In this document: positions 32,485 through 42,373 of the stretch, piece after piece
How the letters are laid out: each line of letters begins with the position of its first letter
Position numbering within the stretch: position 1 is the stretch's first letter
NCBI RefSeq assembly: GCF_017377855.1
Contig: NZ_JAFREP010000049.1
Coordinates: 1 to 54,281, forward strand
DNA from: Acanthopleuribacter pedis
Lineage (GTDB): Bacteria; Acidobacteriota; Holophagae; Acanthopleuribacterales; Acanthopleuribacteraceae
Reading direction: 5' to 3'
DNA length: 54,281 bases
Program-made: the position numbers and the translations under genes
The notes under the pieces: generated by a model
What the model saw: only the letters and a program-made list of their open reading frames with translations
Database searches by the model: none
Told to the model about the DNA's origin: nothing

Positions 32485-33909
32485 ATGTTCGAACCGATTC
32501 GTTTCATCCTCAATGATCGTGAAGTGACCACCACCCTGCCGCCCGGCACCGTGATGCTTGACTTTTTACGCAAACATCAACGCTTGGTCGGCACCAAAAT
32601 CGGCTGTCGCGAGGGCGATTGCGGGGCTTGTACCGTGCTGGTCGGCGAATTGGAAGACGGCGTCATGCGCTACCAGTCGATGACTTCCTGCATCATGCCC
32701 GTTGCCAACGCCCACGGCAAACACATCGTCTCCATCGAAGGTTTGAACGTCAAAGACCTCACCCCCTACCAGCAGGCCATGGTCGACGAGGCCGGCACCC
32801 AATGCGGTTTCTGCACCGTCGGTTTTATCGTGTCCTTTGCCGGTTATTGTCTGGCCGAGGGCAAAGCGACCCAGGAAGACGCCGTCGCCGCCGTCGACGG
32901 CAACATTTGCCGCTGCACCGGTTACAAATCCATCGAACGCGCCGCCGCCAAGGTGGTTGACCTGCTGCAAGAACGGCCGACCCAAACCGACGCCGTGCTT
33001 CCTTGGCTGGCCGAACACGATTTTTTGCCCGCTTATTTTCCCGGCATTCCCGCCCGGTTGGCAGCCCTCCAAGACGGGCTCAACACCTTAAAAACTGAAA
33101 ACGATACCGTCGTCGTCGGCGGCGGCACCGATCTCTTCGTTCAGCGGCCCGAGGCCATGGCCGCCCAGCGCAAACTCACCCTGGTGTTCGACCGTTCCCA
33201 CAAAGAACAGATTTACCAAGACGGCGGCAAGGTCATCATCCGTTCCTCCGCCACCGCCGAGGACATGCGTTCCTCCGCCCTGATGCAGCGTTTGTTTCCC
33301 CAAATTCGCACCTACATGAAGCTGGTCTCCTCCACGCCCATCCGCAACATGGGTACCGTCGTCGGCAACCTGGTTAACGCCTCGCCGATTGGCGACCTGA
33401 CCTGTTTTTTGTTGGCCAATGATGCCGAGGTCGTGTTGCAAAGCGACGCCGGCCCACGCGTGGTGCCGCTGCGTTCCTTTTATAAAGGGTACAAAACCCT
33501 GGATCGGGAGCCAGGCGAGGTTGTTGGGGAAGTGCGCTTTGAGGCGCCGCGCGGCAAGGTTTGGTTTAACTTCGAAAAAGTCTCCAAACGGACCCATCTC
33601 GACATCGCCTCCGTCAACAGCGCGATCCGCATGGAATTTGACGGCGATACCGTGACCCGCGCTTTTTGTTCCGCCGGCGGGGTCGGTCCCACGCCCCTGT
33701 TTCTTGACAAGGTCACCGCCTTGCTGACCGGCAAAGCGCTCAGCGCCGAATTGGTGGCACAAGCCGCCGATGCCGCCGCCGCCCAGGCCACGCCGATTAG
33801 CGATGCACGCGGTGAAGCCCGCTACAAGCGCCTGTTGCTGCGACAACTCATCTTTGCCCATTTTCAAGTACTGGCGCCGGGCCTGGTCGACATGGAGGTT
33901 GCCCGATGA
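32485..33909 (+). CDS. xdhA: Xanthine dehydrogenase small subunit (2Fe-2S and FAD domains)
   Basis: The ATG at 32485, nine bases after AAGGAG, gives 474 residues. The N-terminal plant-type 2Fe-2S domain has Cys41, 46, 49 and 69 (CREGDCGAC...C); the second 2Fe-2S domain has CGFC (107, 110) and CRC (142, 144). The FAD domain follows with 'VVVGGGTDLFVQRPE', 'STPIRNMGTVVGNLVNASPIGDL' and a CO-dehydrogenase-flavoprotein C-terminal region. It passes electrons from the molybdenum site of XdhB to FAD and NAD+. The two-subunit arrangement with XdhC next door is that of bacterial xanthine dehydrogenases, though other purine or aldehyde substrates are possible. Confidence 0.93.
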   Translation: MFEPIRFILNDREVTTTLPPGTVMLDFLRKHQRLVGTKIGCREGDCGACTVLVGELEDGVMRYQSMTSCIMPVANAHGKHIVSIEGLNVKDLTPYQQAMVDEAGTQCGFCTVGFIVSFAGYCLAEGKATQEDAVAAVDGNICRCTGYKSIERAAAKVVDLLQERPTQTDAVLPWLAEHDFLPAYFPGIPARLAALQDGLNTLKTENDTVVVGGGTDLFVQRPEAMAAQRKLTLVFDRSHKEQIYQDGGKVIIRSSATAEDMRSSALMQRLFPQIRTYMKLVSSTPIRNMGTVVGNLVNASPIGDLTCFLLANDAEVVLQSDAGPRVVPLRSFYKGYKTLDREPGEVVGEVRFEAPRGKVWFNFEKVSKRTHLDIASVNSAIRMEFDGDTVTRAFCSAGGVGPTPLFLDKVTALLTGKALSAELVAQAADAAAAQATPISDARGEARYKRLLLRQLIFAHFQVLAPGLVDMEVAR

Positions 33910-36212
33910 AAAATATTGATTCACGGGGTCATGTTCGCGGGGAAAGTATTTATGTCGACGACATGCCCGTCCGCGAGGGCACCTTGCACGCCGCCGTGTT
34001 CGGCGCGCCTTACGCCCACGGTCACATCAAACGGCTGGATGTTTCCGCCGCCCAACGCGCGCCCGGCGTGTTTACCGTGTTAACCGCCGCCGACATTCCC
34101 GGCGAAAACCAAATCGGCGGCATCATTCCCGACGAGCCCTTGCTGGCCGAGGACGCCTTCCACTTTAACGGGCAGCCGATTGCCGTGGTGTTGGCCGACA
34201 GCGAGGACCAGGCACGTGCCGCCTTGGAACATATCGAACTGGAATACGAAAAGTTACCCGTTATTACCGATCCGCGCGAGGCCCGCGCCAAGGGCGAACT
34301 GCTCCATCCACCGCGTACCTTCCAGCTCGGCGATGTGGACACCGCCTGGGCCGCCTGTTCTCACGTTTTTTCCGGTCGTGCCGATTCCGGCGGTCAGGAA
34401 CATTTGTACCTCGAAGCCCAGGGTGCCTACGCCCATCAGGTTGAGAACGGCGGGGTTCGCGTCTATTCTTCCACCCAGGGGCCCACCGCCGTGCAGCGCA
34501 CCGCCGCCAAGGTTTTGGGTGTGCCCATGCACCTCGTCGAGGTCGATGTCACCCGCTTGGGCGGCGGTTTCGGTGGCAAGGAAGACCAGGCCACGCCTTG
34601 GGCCGTCATGGCCGCCTTGGGCGCCCTTGTCACCGGTCGCGCCGTGAAGGTGGTCCTGCATCGCCTGGACGACATGCGCATGACCGGCAAACGCCACCCC
34701 TACAGCTCGGATTTTAAAATCGGCTTAGACAAAGACCTGAAGATCGTGGCCTACGAGGCTTCCTTCCACCAGGACGCCGGCGCCGCCGCCGATTTGTCGC
34801 CCGCCGTGTTGGAACGCACCTTGTTCCACTGCACCAACAGTTATTTCGTGCCCAACGTCAAAACCACCGCCTATCCCTGCCGCACCAACGTGCCGCCCAA
34901 CACCGCCTTCCGCGGGTTTGGCGGGCCGCAGGGCATGTTCGTGATCGAAGCCGCCATTTGCCACGCCGCCGAGCAGTTGGGCGTGCGCCCGGAACAGATC
35001 CAAAAGGCCAACCTCTTGAGCGAGGGCGACAGCTTCCCCTACGGCCAGAAAACCGTGGGGTGTTTGGCGCAACGGGCCTGGGGCCAAACCGAGGAGCAAT
35101 ACGGCTATGCCGCCTTGTTGGGAAAACGCGATACCTTCAACGCCGCCAACCGGTTCCGCAAAAAAGGCATCGCCATGCAGCCGATTTGTTTCGGCATTTC
35201 CTTCACCAAAACCCACATGAACCAAGCCGCCGCGCTCGTGCATATTTACAGCGACGGCAGCATTGGTGTCAGCACCGGTGCCGTGGAAATGGGCCAAGGC
35301 GTGAACACCAAGATGTTGCAGGTCGCCGCCGGCATTTTTTCCGTCTCCGCCGACCGACTCAAAATCGAAACCACCAACACCACGCGCGTCGCCAACACCT
35401 CGCCCACCGCCGCCAGTGCGAGTGCCGACCTCAACGGCAAAGCCCTTGAGAAGGCCTGTGACTGCTTGCGGGATCGGCTGCTGGAACAGGCCGCGCGCGA
35501 ACTCGGTCGCGCCGACACCGCCGGCTTGTCCCTCAAAGACAACGCCGTGTGGGCCGACGGTGCCGCCACCGACCTGAGCTGGGAGCGCCTGGTGATGAGC
35601 GCCTACCTCAACCGGATCAGCCTGTCCCAGCAAGCCCACTACGCCACGCCCGGCCTGCATTTCGATACCAACACCGAAAAAGGCGAACCTTTTGCCTACC
35701 ACGTTTACGGGACCGCCCTGTACGAGGTCACCCTCGACATCATTCGCGGTACCTACGCATTCGACGCCGTCCACGTGGTCCACGATTTCGGCCAAAGCAT
35801 GAACCCGATCATCGACCTGGGGCAAACCGAGGGCGGTTTGGTGCAGGGCATGGGTTGGATGACCATGGAAGACCTGCTCTACGACAAGGAAGGCCGCCTG
35901 ATGTCGAACGCGCTCTCGACCTACAAAATCCCCGACATCTACGCTGTTCCCAAACAAATGGACGTGACCTTCATTGACACCGAGGGCGCACCGCTCGCGA
36001 TTCTCAAATCCAAGGCCGTCGGCGAGCCGCCGTTGATGTACGGCATGGGTGCTTACTTCGCCATTCGTGACGCGATCCGCGCTTGGCGGGACACCAAAGC
36101 CATGGCGTTTCACGCGCCCATGACGCCGGAGCGCGCCCTGTTGGGGCTGTACCCCGATTTCGCCGACGAACCCGTTGTGGACCAAGAAGTTGCCTCCGGT
36201 GCCAATGACTAA
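33906..36212 (+). CDS. xdhB: Xanthine dehydrogenase molybdopterin-binding subunit
   Basis: The ATG overlaps the xdhA stop by four bases (ATGA), so translation is coupled. The 768-residue protein is the usual length. It begins 'VRGESIYVDDMPVREGTLHAAVFG', has the molybdopterin-contact loops 'GGGFGGKE', 'TAFRGFGGPQG' and 'EMGQGVNTK', and ends with the catalytic-glutamate region KAVGEPPLMYG. It hydroxylates hypoxanthine and xanthine to urate in the cytoplasm. Confidence 0.93.
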   Translation: MKNIDSRGHVRGESIYVDDMPVREGTLHAAVFGAPYAHGHIKRLDVSAAQRAPGVFTVLTAADIPGENQIGGIIPDEPLLAEDAFHFNGQPIAVVLADSEDQARAALEHIELEYEKLPVITDPREARAKGELLHPPRTFQLGDVDTAWAACSHVFSGRADSGGQEHLYLEAQGAYAHQVENGGVRVYSSTQGPTAVQRTAAKVLGVPMHLVEVDVTRLGGGFGGKEDQATPWAVMAALGALVTGRAVKVVLHRLDDMRMTGKRHPYSSDFKIGLDKDLKIVAYEASFHQDAGAAADLSPAVLERTLFHCTNSYFVPNVKTTAYPCRTNVPPNTAFRGFGGPQGMFVIEAAICHAAEQLGVRPEQIQKANLLSEGDSFPYGQKTVGCLAQRAWGQTEEQYGYAALLGKRDTFNAANRFRKKGIAMQPICFGISFTKTHMNQAAALVHIYSDGSIGVSTGAVEMGQGVNTKMLQVAAGIFSVSADRLKIETTNTTRVANTSPTAASASADLNGKALEKACDCLRDRLLEQAARELGRADTAGLSLKDNAVWADGAATDLSWERLVMSAYLNRISLSQQAHYATPGLHFDTNTEKGEPFAYHVYGTALYEVTLDIIRGTYAFDAVHVVHDFGQSMNPIIDLGQTEGGLVQGMGWMTMEDLLYDKEGRLMSNALSTYKIPDIYAVPKQMDVTFIDTEGAPLAILKSKAVGEPPLMYGMGAYFAIRDAIRAWRDTKAMAFHAPMTPERALLGLYPDFADEPVVDQEVASGAND

Positions 36213-37209
36213 TCCGCCCAACCATATCGGCGACGCCCGTTTCCAAGCGGCCCACGCCTGCCTGGCCGCGGGTGTTCCTCTGGTGCTTTTGTTGGTGGTC
36301 CGTGCCGAGGGCAGCACGCCCGGTCGGCCCGGTTTCAAGATGGTGGTGCCCGAGGAAGGGGAGACCGTCGGCACCATTGGCGGCGGCATCATGGAATTCC
36401 GCTTGCGCGAACAGGCGCTGCGCATGCTTGCCGACCGCGAGCAGGCGCCGCGCTTGATCAAGCAGGTCCACCATAAAAAAGCGCCCCTCGCCGAGCAGTC
36501 CGGCATGATTTGCGCCGGTAGCCAGTGGCAAATTCTGTGGCCGGTTTACCCAGACCAGGCACCGTTGTTCCAACGCATCATCGACCACCACGCGCGTCAG
36601 GAAGCCGTATGGCTGAACCTAAGCGCGCATCAAGCCCCGCGATTAAGTCCGGTCGAGGCTGACGCCGACCCCTTCCATTTTGAACAGAGCGGCGATTCCT
36701 TTGTGTGGCGTGAGCGCCTGGGTGTCGTGGACACTGTTGTGGTCATCGGTTCCGGGCACGTCGGTTTGGCTGTTTGTCGGACCCTGCAAACCTTAAACGA
36801 CTTACGCGTGGTCGCCGTGGATCATCGCGATGATGTGGCCACCTTTCGCGACAACGCGTTCGCGGATGAAAAACACCACCTACCCATGGCGCGGGTGGGG
36901 GCCTTGGTACCCGACGGCAGCCATATCTACGTCGTGATTGTGACCACCGGATTCGATCATGACGCCGAGGCCTTGTACCAGGTGATCGACAAAAACATCG
37001 CCTACCTTGGCTTGATGGGCTCGAAGGCCAAAATCGCCGAGATTAAGCGGCGCTTGCTGGAACGGGGCGTGACGTCGTCCGCATTTGACAAGGTGGCCAT
37101 GCCCATCGGCCTGCCCATCGGCGCCGAAACCCCTGCCGAAATCGCCGTCAGCATCACCGCCCAAATCATCGCGCGGCGCCGATCCTTCAACCGGGAAGGC
37201 GCGATTTAA
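36205..37209 (+). CDS. xdhC: XdhC-family molybdenum cofactor chaperone
   Basis: The ATG at 36205 overlaps the end of xdhB by eight bases. The 334-residue product has the XdhC N-terminal domain ('VRAEGSTPGRPGFKMVV', 'GTIGGGIMEFRL', with Cys in 'GMICAGSQ') and a Rossmann fold in the C-terminal half (VVVIGSGHVGLAV), ending 'GLPIGAETPAEIAVSITAQIIARR'. XdhC binds molybdenum cofactor, has it sulfurated and inserts it in XdhB. The operon thus carries all three core genes. The sulfur source may be a cysteine desulfurase such as that at 22265-23461. Confidence 0.92.
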   Translation: MTNPPNHIGDARFQAAHACLAAGVPLVLLLVVRAEGSTPGRPGFKMVVPEEGETVGTIGGGIMEFRLREQALRMLADREQAPRLIKQVHHKKAPLAEQSGMICAGSQWQILWPVYPDQAPLFQRIIDHHARQEAVWLNLSAHQAPRLSPVEADADPFHFEQSGDSFVWRERLGVVDTVVVIGSGHVGLAVCRTLQTLNDLRVVAVDHRDDVATFRDNAFADEKHHLPMARVGALVPDGSHIYVVIVTTGFDHDAEALYQVIDKNIAYLGLMGSKAKIAEIKRRLLERGVTSSAFDKVAMPIGLPIGAETPAEIAVSITAQIIARRRSFNREGAI

Positions 37210-37213
37210 CCTG

Positions 37214-37873
37214 CTATTTGGGTTCGGGTTCAAGCCACGCGGGTAATTCCGTTGCCAAGGCCAAGCAGGCCACCGGCGCGTGGCGCATCAACACCGCGCG
37301 GCTAACGCTCCCGCTGGTGACCGCCACCGCATCCATCGGTACGTCTTCCGCCATCGCCATATCCAAATCACTGTCGCCGATCATCAAACAGATATTCGGC
37401 GTGACCCCGGCGATGCGGCAGAGTTCCGTCAAAAAACGGGGGTCCGGCTTGGGGAACGACTCGTCGCCGCACAAGCTGTGGCTGAAGAAGGGGGCGACGC
37501 CGTTGTTGTTCATTTCGCGTTCCAAACCCACGCGTGACTTGCCGGTTCCGATCAGCAGTTGGTATCCGGCGTCTTTTAGGGTTTGCAGCATGTCGGGAAC
37601 GCCATCAAAAAGCGTGGCTTGCGGAACACTGTCCCCACGCCAGATGGTGCGGTACAAGGCCGCCAGTTCCGGCAAAACGGCCTCGTTGGGGGCGACCTGG
37701 CGCAAAGCGGTGGCAATCGGCAGGCCGATGGTGGCTTGTATGGCGTTGTCCGCGGGTGGGGTTAACCCGAGCTGCCGAAAACTTTCCTGGAAACACCGCA
37801 CGATGCGCGGAATCGAATCAATCAGCGTCCCGTCCCAATCAAAAATCAAGGTGGGATAACGCAACCCAGCCAT
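37214..37873 (-). CDS. HAD-superfamily phosphatase, phosphoglycolate phosphatase-like
   Basis: HAD motifs are FDWDGTLIDS (I), LLIGTGKSR (II), KPDP (III) and MIGDSDLDMAMA (IV). A four-helix cap lies between I and II ('GLTPPADNAIQATIGLPIATAL'), as in the Gph/PGMB group. I start at the ATG at 37873, just before AGLRYPTLIFDW, for 219 residues. It converges on xdhC with only four bases between the stop codons. Substrate is unknown; a small phosphate ester is likely. Confidence 0.88.
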   Translation of the reverse strand: MAGLRYPTLIFDWDGTLIDSIPRIVRCFQESFRQLGLTPPADNAIQATIGLPIATALRQVAPNEAVLPELAALYRTIWRGDSVPQATLFDGVPDMLQTLKDAGYQLLIGTGKSRVGLEREMNNNGVAPFFSHSLCGDESFPKPDPRFLTELCRIAGVTPNICLMIGDSDLDMAMAEDVPMDAVAVTSGSVSRAVLMRHAPVACLALATELPAWLEPEPK

Positions 37874-38056
37874 AACCAACCGCCTTTTCGAGGAGTGAAG
37901 CGCGCCAAGGAGACGCGCCAAAGCGCTAAGCCTAAACCAAGTCGGCGGCTAAGGAAAGCGCGACCGACGACCTGTCCCCGGCGCCGGCTCGAACGCGACG
38001 CCGTTCTGGTGGGACCCATGGTTAACCAAGGGCTGGGAAGATGAGGGTTGCGGCCG

Positions 38057-38623
38057 TTATTTGACCCGGGATTTGAGCTCTTCCGCGATCCAAAACAGCC
38101 AGGGGTCGAACTCTTCCGTGCACGGGAACTCGGGATCGAGCTCGCATTCGACTTTGGCGCCCATGACCCGGAAGTTTTGGAGGACCAGGGCGTCCTTGCG
38201 CAGTTCTTCCCAATCATGGGGCGCGTCGAAGTTCAGGCTCTGCGCGCGCATTTTCAGCCAGCCAAGGAAGGTCAGGCCGTCCTGGTCGTCGATGTGGTTG
38301 AGGTAATCGGCGACAAAACGGTCTTCCGCGACACTGGTGCGAAGTTTGGCCACCACCTGGTACCCGATGGTGTTGGCGCGACAGTGAACGATGGCGCGAA
38401 ACAGATTGCCGCCGATGAATGCGCCGCGCGGTTTGAAACGCAAGTTGTGAAAATCGTTCACCAAGTTTGAATCGGCTTTTTTCATAAAGTGCTGAAAGGT
38501 GTCCCAATCGTCGTACCGCAACGCTTGGTACAGCTTGTCTGTCAGGGCTGTCCAATCTTGTTGGGCGGCTTGCGTCGCCGGTGAAGAGATCGGCAAAAAA
38601 CATAAAAACAAAAGTGCTGTCAT
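38057..38623 (-). CDS. Secreted hypothetical protein
   Basis: The ATG at 38623 follows GGAGA. A short signal peptide (MTALLFLCFLPISSPATQA) precedes about 168 mature residues. The mature part is helical, with several Trp, Asp and Phe residues ('LYQALRYDDWDTFQHFMKKA') and a pair of Cys near the C-terminus (ECELDPEFPCTEEFDPW) that could form a disulfide. I do not recognise a family. It is alone between two intergenic gaps. Confidence 0.65.
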   Translation of the reverse strand: MTALLFLCFLPISSPATQAAQQDWTALTDKLYQALRYDDWDTFQHFMKKADSNLVNDFHNLRFKPRGAFIGGNLFRAIVHCRANTIGYQVVAKLRTSVAEDRFVADYLNHIDDQDGLTFLGWLKMRAQSLNFDAPHDWEELRKDALVLQNFRVMGAKVECELDPEFPCTEEFDPWLFWIAEELKSRVK

Positions 38624-39361
38624 GGTGAAGTTCTCCGTGAAGCGGCTGCCTCAGCCGTTCATTCTACCTAAGAACCGCGCGTTATCGCGCCTCTTAGGTT
38701 TTATGCCAAGTCGTTTTCGTTGAACCCTGGGTTTTGTTGGGAATGCGGTGTCGTTGTGCGCCTTGGGTCAACCGGTGCCGCGTTTTTTTCGCTCGGGGTG
38801 TTTGGTATGGCTTTTCCGCCGTTTGTGTCAAAAGGTCCCCGGGCGGGTGATTCAGGGTGCGGATGGCAACTGGGGTTCCCGGTCGGGCGGCGGATGGGTT
38901 CAGGACTTGGTGATGCCTATTGTGCGACGGAGTTTGCTTGCGGGTCAACTGGTTGCGTGCTTCGCACCCCCGCTGCTTGCTTCCTGCGTGCGCCCCGGTA
39001 CCGCCGACCCGGTTTCAGGATTTTTTTCAATCGGTTTTACCGCAAAACGGCCGTGTTGGCAGAATTTTGGGCTGGACGGTTCGTATTTTCCCGTGGTAGT
39101 TTACCGGCAATATACCGAAGAACATTTTGCCTAAATGGTTTCGCTTAGAGGCAGCTAGCTGTTTTCCTCAAGCGCGCGAAACCGCCAAGGCCGTTCGCTT
39201 TTCCAACGTCGCGTTTATCTCTATCCATTCAGCCCCGGCACGTTTTCGCGCCCGCGGTTGGCCTTTTCGATAAAACCGCGGGGTTTGGCTTTCTTGATCG
39301 CTGAACGTGACCACCGTTTCCGGGTGAATTCGTTTTTCGGACCAGGGAGCTTTGGAGATTT
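38624..39361. other. 738 bp gap upstream of the TonB receptor
   Basis: A hairpin CCTAAG...CTTAGG with an inner CGCG pair lies at 38667-38698. Several open frames exist (for example 38720-39148), but they have a Gly/Cys/Arg-rich, non-protein-like composition and no ribosome site, and I do not call them. No FecI/FecR-type regulator, riboswitch or repeat of the other families was recognised. The promoter of the receptor gene must be here. Confidence 0.4.
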
Positions 39362-42301
39362 ATGATGAAGTCGAATAAGGACCGCTTTGCCCTTTGGATG
39401 ATGACCTGCGCGACGCTGTTGTTTTGGCTTGTCCCCAACCTCGCGTTTGCCCAAGAGTCGAGCGACAACGAGGACGAGGAAGAAGTTCAAGTCGCCGAAG
39501 AAATTACCGTTACCGGTTCGCGCATTCGCAAGAATCCGCTCAATGAACCGGCGCCTGTCATGGAACTCGAAAAAGAAGATCTGGAAAAATCCGGTCTGAC
39601 CAACCTCGGTGCCACCCTGCAACAATTACCTGTCATGGGTAGCGCCATCAACACCCGCTTCAACGTACCCGGCAACTCCGGTTTCCCTCAGGATGGGACC
39701 GGTATCGGCGCGGGCGCCGTTCAGCTTTCACTGCGCAACATCGGCGCCAAACGGACCCTGGTTCTGGTGGACGGCAAACGCTGGATCGCCGGTGCCTCGG
39801 CATCCGGTGTTCCCAGCGCCGTTGACCTCAACACCCTGCCCGCCAACGCCATCAAACGCATTGAGGTGCTGCAAGACGGTGCCTCCGCCATTTACGGCTC
39901 CGACGCCATCGGCGGGGTTGTCAACATCATCACCGAAACCGACTTTGACGGCCTCAAATTTGATTTCCACCAAAGTGAATTCATGAGCACCAACGACGGC
40001 GAGACCAACGAGGTTTCCATGTTGTGGGGCGGCGGCAATGACCGTTCCCGCTTCACCGTCAGCTTGTCTTACGCCGAAGAGCGCGACATCCTCACCGCCG
40101 ACCGCGCCCAATCCGCTTTCCCCACGCCTTTTGGTGACTCCTGTTTGGACGGCGGCTGTTCCTCCTTCACCCCGCAAGGTCGTTTCATTTTGGGACCCGC
40201 GTTTGATTTCGCGGACATCACCCTGAACAACGGCGTGCTCAACGACGGCGGCGCCAGTGTTCCGTTTTTTGATCCCAACAACCCGGCCAGTGGCGATTTC
40301 CACGGTTTCTCCGCCGCCGACCGTTTCAACTTCAACGGTCCCGGCTTCAACTTCTTGGCGACCCCCAACCAACGGGTGAACCTCTTCATCAATGCCCGCC
40401 ACCAAATCAACGACAATGTGCGTTTGGTTGCCAAGGCCACCTACACCAACCGCCAATCCAAAACCAAAGGCGCACCCGAGCCGCTGTGTTTCGGCGCCGG
40501 TTGCGGGAACCGCATTTCCGAAAACATCGTGATTGATGCCGACCAGATCTACAACCCCTTCGGTGTCGACCTGTCCGTTGCCGACGGCACCTTGGAATTC
40601 TTCGGGCGTCGTCCTTTGGAATCCGGTCCCCGTATCTTCGACCAGGACATCAACACCTACTTCGGTTCCGTTGGTTTGGAAGGTCATTTCGTGACCGACA
40701 GCGACCGCATCTTCTCTTGGGACCTCACCGCATCCTACGGCGACAACCGCGGTTTCCAGCAGAAACACGGTGCCCACAACATGGCGCGGATCGCCATCGC
40801 CTTGGGTGACCCCGCGCTTTGTGCGGCGACGCCCAACTGCGTTCCCTTCAACCTGTTCGGTGGCCAAGGCCCCAACGGTACCGGTTCCATTACCCCGGAA
40901 ATGTTGAACTACATCAGCTACGTCCAGCGGGATTTCAGTGAGCAGACCTTGATTGATTTCGCCGGTAACATCACCGGTGACCTCTTCCACCTGCCTGCCG
41001 GCAACGTCGGTTTCGCCGCCGGTTTCGAGTACCGCGAGCACGACGGTTCGTTCCAACCGGATCCCGTTGCCGCCAGCGGTGAAACCGCCGGTATTGCTTC
41101 CGGGCCCACCGCCGGTGCCTTCGACGTAACCGAGTTCTACGGCGAGGTCAACGTCCCGCTGGCCATCGAAAAACCCGGCCTCGATTATTTGGAATTCAAC
41201 CTTGCCGGTCGTACATCCGACTACAGCAACTTCGGTGACGAAACCACCTACAAAGCCGGCGCCTTGTGGCGTCCCGTTCGCGATCTGTCGCTGCGTGCTT
41301 CGGTCTCCACCGGGATCCGTGCACCCGGTATTGGTGAATTGTTCGGCGGCGCCGCCCGTGAGGATTTCACCTTCTTGGATCCTTGTGCCGACGTTTTGGG
41401 TTTGATTGGTTCCGCCAACGGTGGTCGTGACACGCCGCAATCGCAGCAGATCATCGACAACTGTGGTTCGCTCGGCTTGCCCACCGACCTGATCCAACGC
41501 AACCCGCAGCTTTCCGCCGTCTCCGCCGGTAACGAGCGGCTCACCGCGGAAACCTCGGACAACCTCGCCTTCGGTTTGGTGTACAGCCCCTCCTTCGTAC
41601 AAAACATCGACTGGGCCGACCGCATCACCGTGTCCGTGGATTTCTACGAATTGGAAATTGATAACGCCGTGCAAGGTCGCGATCCCGGCGAATTGATCGA
41701 CGCCTGTGTCAACACCTTGGACCCCTTCTTCTGCGACGCCATCGAGCGTACTTCCAACGGCAACATCAACCTCGTTGACAACCAACTGCAGAACATCGGT
41801 GGTATCGAGGCTTCCGGTTACGACTTTTCTCTGGGTTACGCCTCACCGCGCACCAGCGTGGGTAGCTTTGGTTTCCTAATGAACGCCACCTTCCTCGATG
41901 AGTTCATCGAACTGACCGACAACCCCGACGGCAGCCTGACGCGCAATGATCGCACCGGCACCATCACCGACGAAACCTTCCAACGCGCCTTCCCCGAAAC
42001 GCGCATGCGTTCCTCGCTGAGTTGGGACCTCGACAGCATGGGTGCCGACCTGACCTGGCGGTACGTGGATTCCATGACCATGGCCTCTGGCAACGAACTG
42101 GATTCGGCGGTTTTCACCGACTTCCAATTCCGCTACCGTCGCCCCCTCGGCAAAAACATGTTCTCCTTCGTGATTGGCGCCAACAACGTTTTGGACGAAG
42201 ATCCGCCCACCTGCGATTCCTGCGGTGTTATCGGCATGAGTCCTGTTGTTCACGATCTTCCCGGCCGCGTCGGCTACGTCCGCCTCGGCTGGCAAATGTA
42301 A
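39362..42301 (+). CDS. TonB-dependent outer-membrane receptor
   Basis: A signal peptide (WMMTCATLLFWLVPNLAFA) is followed by an acidic linker, a TonB-box-like stretch and EITVTGSRIRKNP at the start of the plug domain. Plug motifs include 'LQLSLRNIGAKRTLVLVDGKRW' and 'NAIKRIEVLQDGASAIYGSDAIGGVVNIIT'. The rest, about 750 residues, is a 22-strand barrel with aromatic-rich strands. At 979 residues it is in the size range of the SusC-unlike, CirA/'TonB-dependent receptor' group that imports oligosaccharides, peptides or siderophores using energy from TonB-ExbBD. GGAG six bases before the ATG supports the start. No SusD-like or enzyme neighbour indicates the substrate. Confidence 0.93.
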   Translation: MMKSNKDRFALWMMTCATLLFWLVPNLAFAQESSDNEDEEEVQVAEEITVTGSRIRKNPLNEPAPVMELEKEDLEKSGLTNLGATLQQLPVMGSAINTRFNVPGNSGFPQDGTGIGAGAVQLSLRNIGAKRTLVLVDGKRWIAGASASGVPSAVDLNTLPANAIKRIEVLQDGASAIYGSDAIGGVVNIITETDFDGLKFDFHQSEFMSTNDGETNEVSMLWGGGNDRSRFTVSLSYAEERDILTADRAQSAFPTPFGDSCLDGGCSSFTPQGRFILGPAFDFADITLNNGVLNDGGASVPFFDPNNPASGDFHGFSAADRFNFNGPGFNFLATPNQRVNLFINARHQINDNVRLVAKATYTNRQSKTKGAPEPLCFGAGCGNRISENIVIDADQIYNPFGVDLSVADGTLEFFGRRPLESGPRIFDQDINTYFGSVGLEGHFVTDSDRIFSWDLTASYGDNRGFQQKHGAHNMARIAIALGDPALCAATPNCVPFNLFGGQGPNGTGSITPEMLNYISYVQRDFSEQTLIDFAGNITGDLFHLPAGNVGFAAGFEYREHDGSFQPDPVAASGETAGIASGPTAGAFDVTEFYGEVNVPLAIEKPGLDYLEFNLAGRTSDYSNFGDETTYKAGALWRPVRDLSLRASVSTGIRAPGIGELFGGAAREDFTFLDPCADVLGLIGSANGGRDTPQSQQIIDNCGSLGLPTDLIQRNPQLSAVSAGNERLTAETSDNLAFGLVYSPSFVQNIDWADRITVSVDFYELEIDNAVQGRDPGELIDACVNTLDPFFCDAIERTSNGNINLVDNQLQNIGGIEASGYDFSLGYASPRTSVGSFGFLMNATFLDEFIELTDNPDGSLTRNDRTGTITDETFQRAFPETRMRSSLSWDLDSMGADLTWRYVDSMTMASGNELDSAVFTDFQFRYRRPLGKNMFSFVIGANNVLDEDPPTCDSCGVIGMSPVVHDLPGRVGYVRLGWQM

Positions 42302-42313
42302 CCCCACCCAATC

Positions 42314-42345
42314 ACCCGAGCCGTCCTCGCGGGGACGGTTTGGGT
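42314..42345 (+). terminator. Hairpin after the receptor gene
   Basis: CCGTCC (42321-42326) pairs with GGACGG (42333-42338), extended by ACCC/GGGT outside. It begins 13 bp after the stop codon of the TonB receptor. It has no T-run, so termination is tentative. Confidence 0.45.
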
Positions 42346-42373
42346 AACCCACAACCGAAAATAGCCGAGTTGC

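Noticed and set aside
34725..36506. Long antisense frame opposite xdhB
   Set aside because: Shadow of xdhB and xdhC, both of which are strongly supported by motifs; no ribosome site.
38720..39148. 142-codon plus-strand frame upstream of the receptor gene
   Set aside because: Unusual Gly/Cys/Phe-rich composition, no ribosome site, and no similarity I can see. Probably chance.
38624..39361. Cobalamin or other metabolite riboswitch ahead of the TonB receptor
   Set aside because: I looked for the conserved cores (for example the B12-box) and found none; only one hairpin is seen.
39728..41785. Very long antisense frame (685 codons) opposite the TonB receptor
   Set aside because: The composition (Val/Gly/Glu-rich, no domain) and codon pattern are those of a shadow of the receptor gene in GC-rich DNA.
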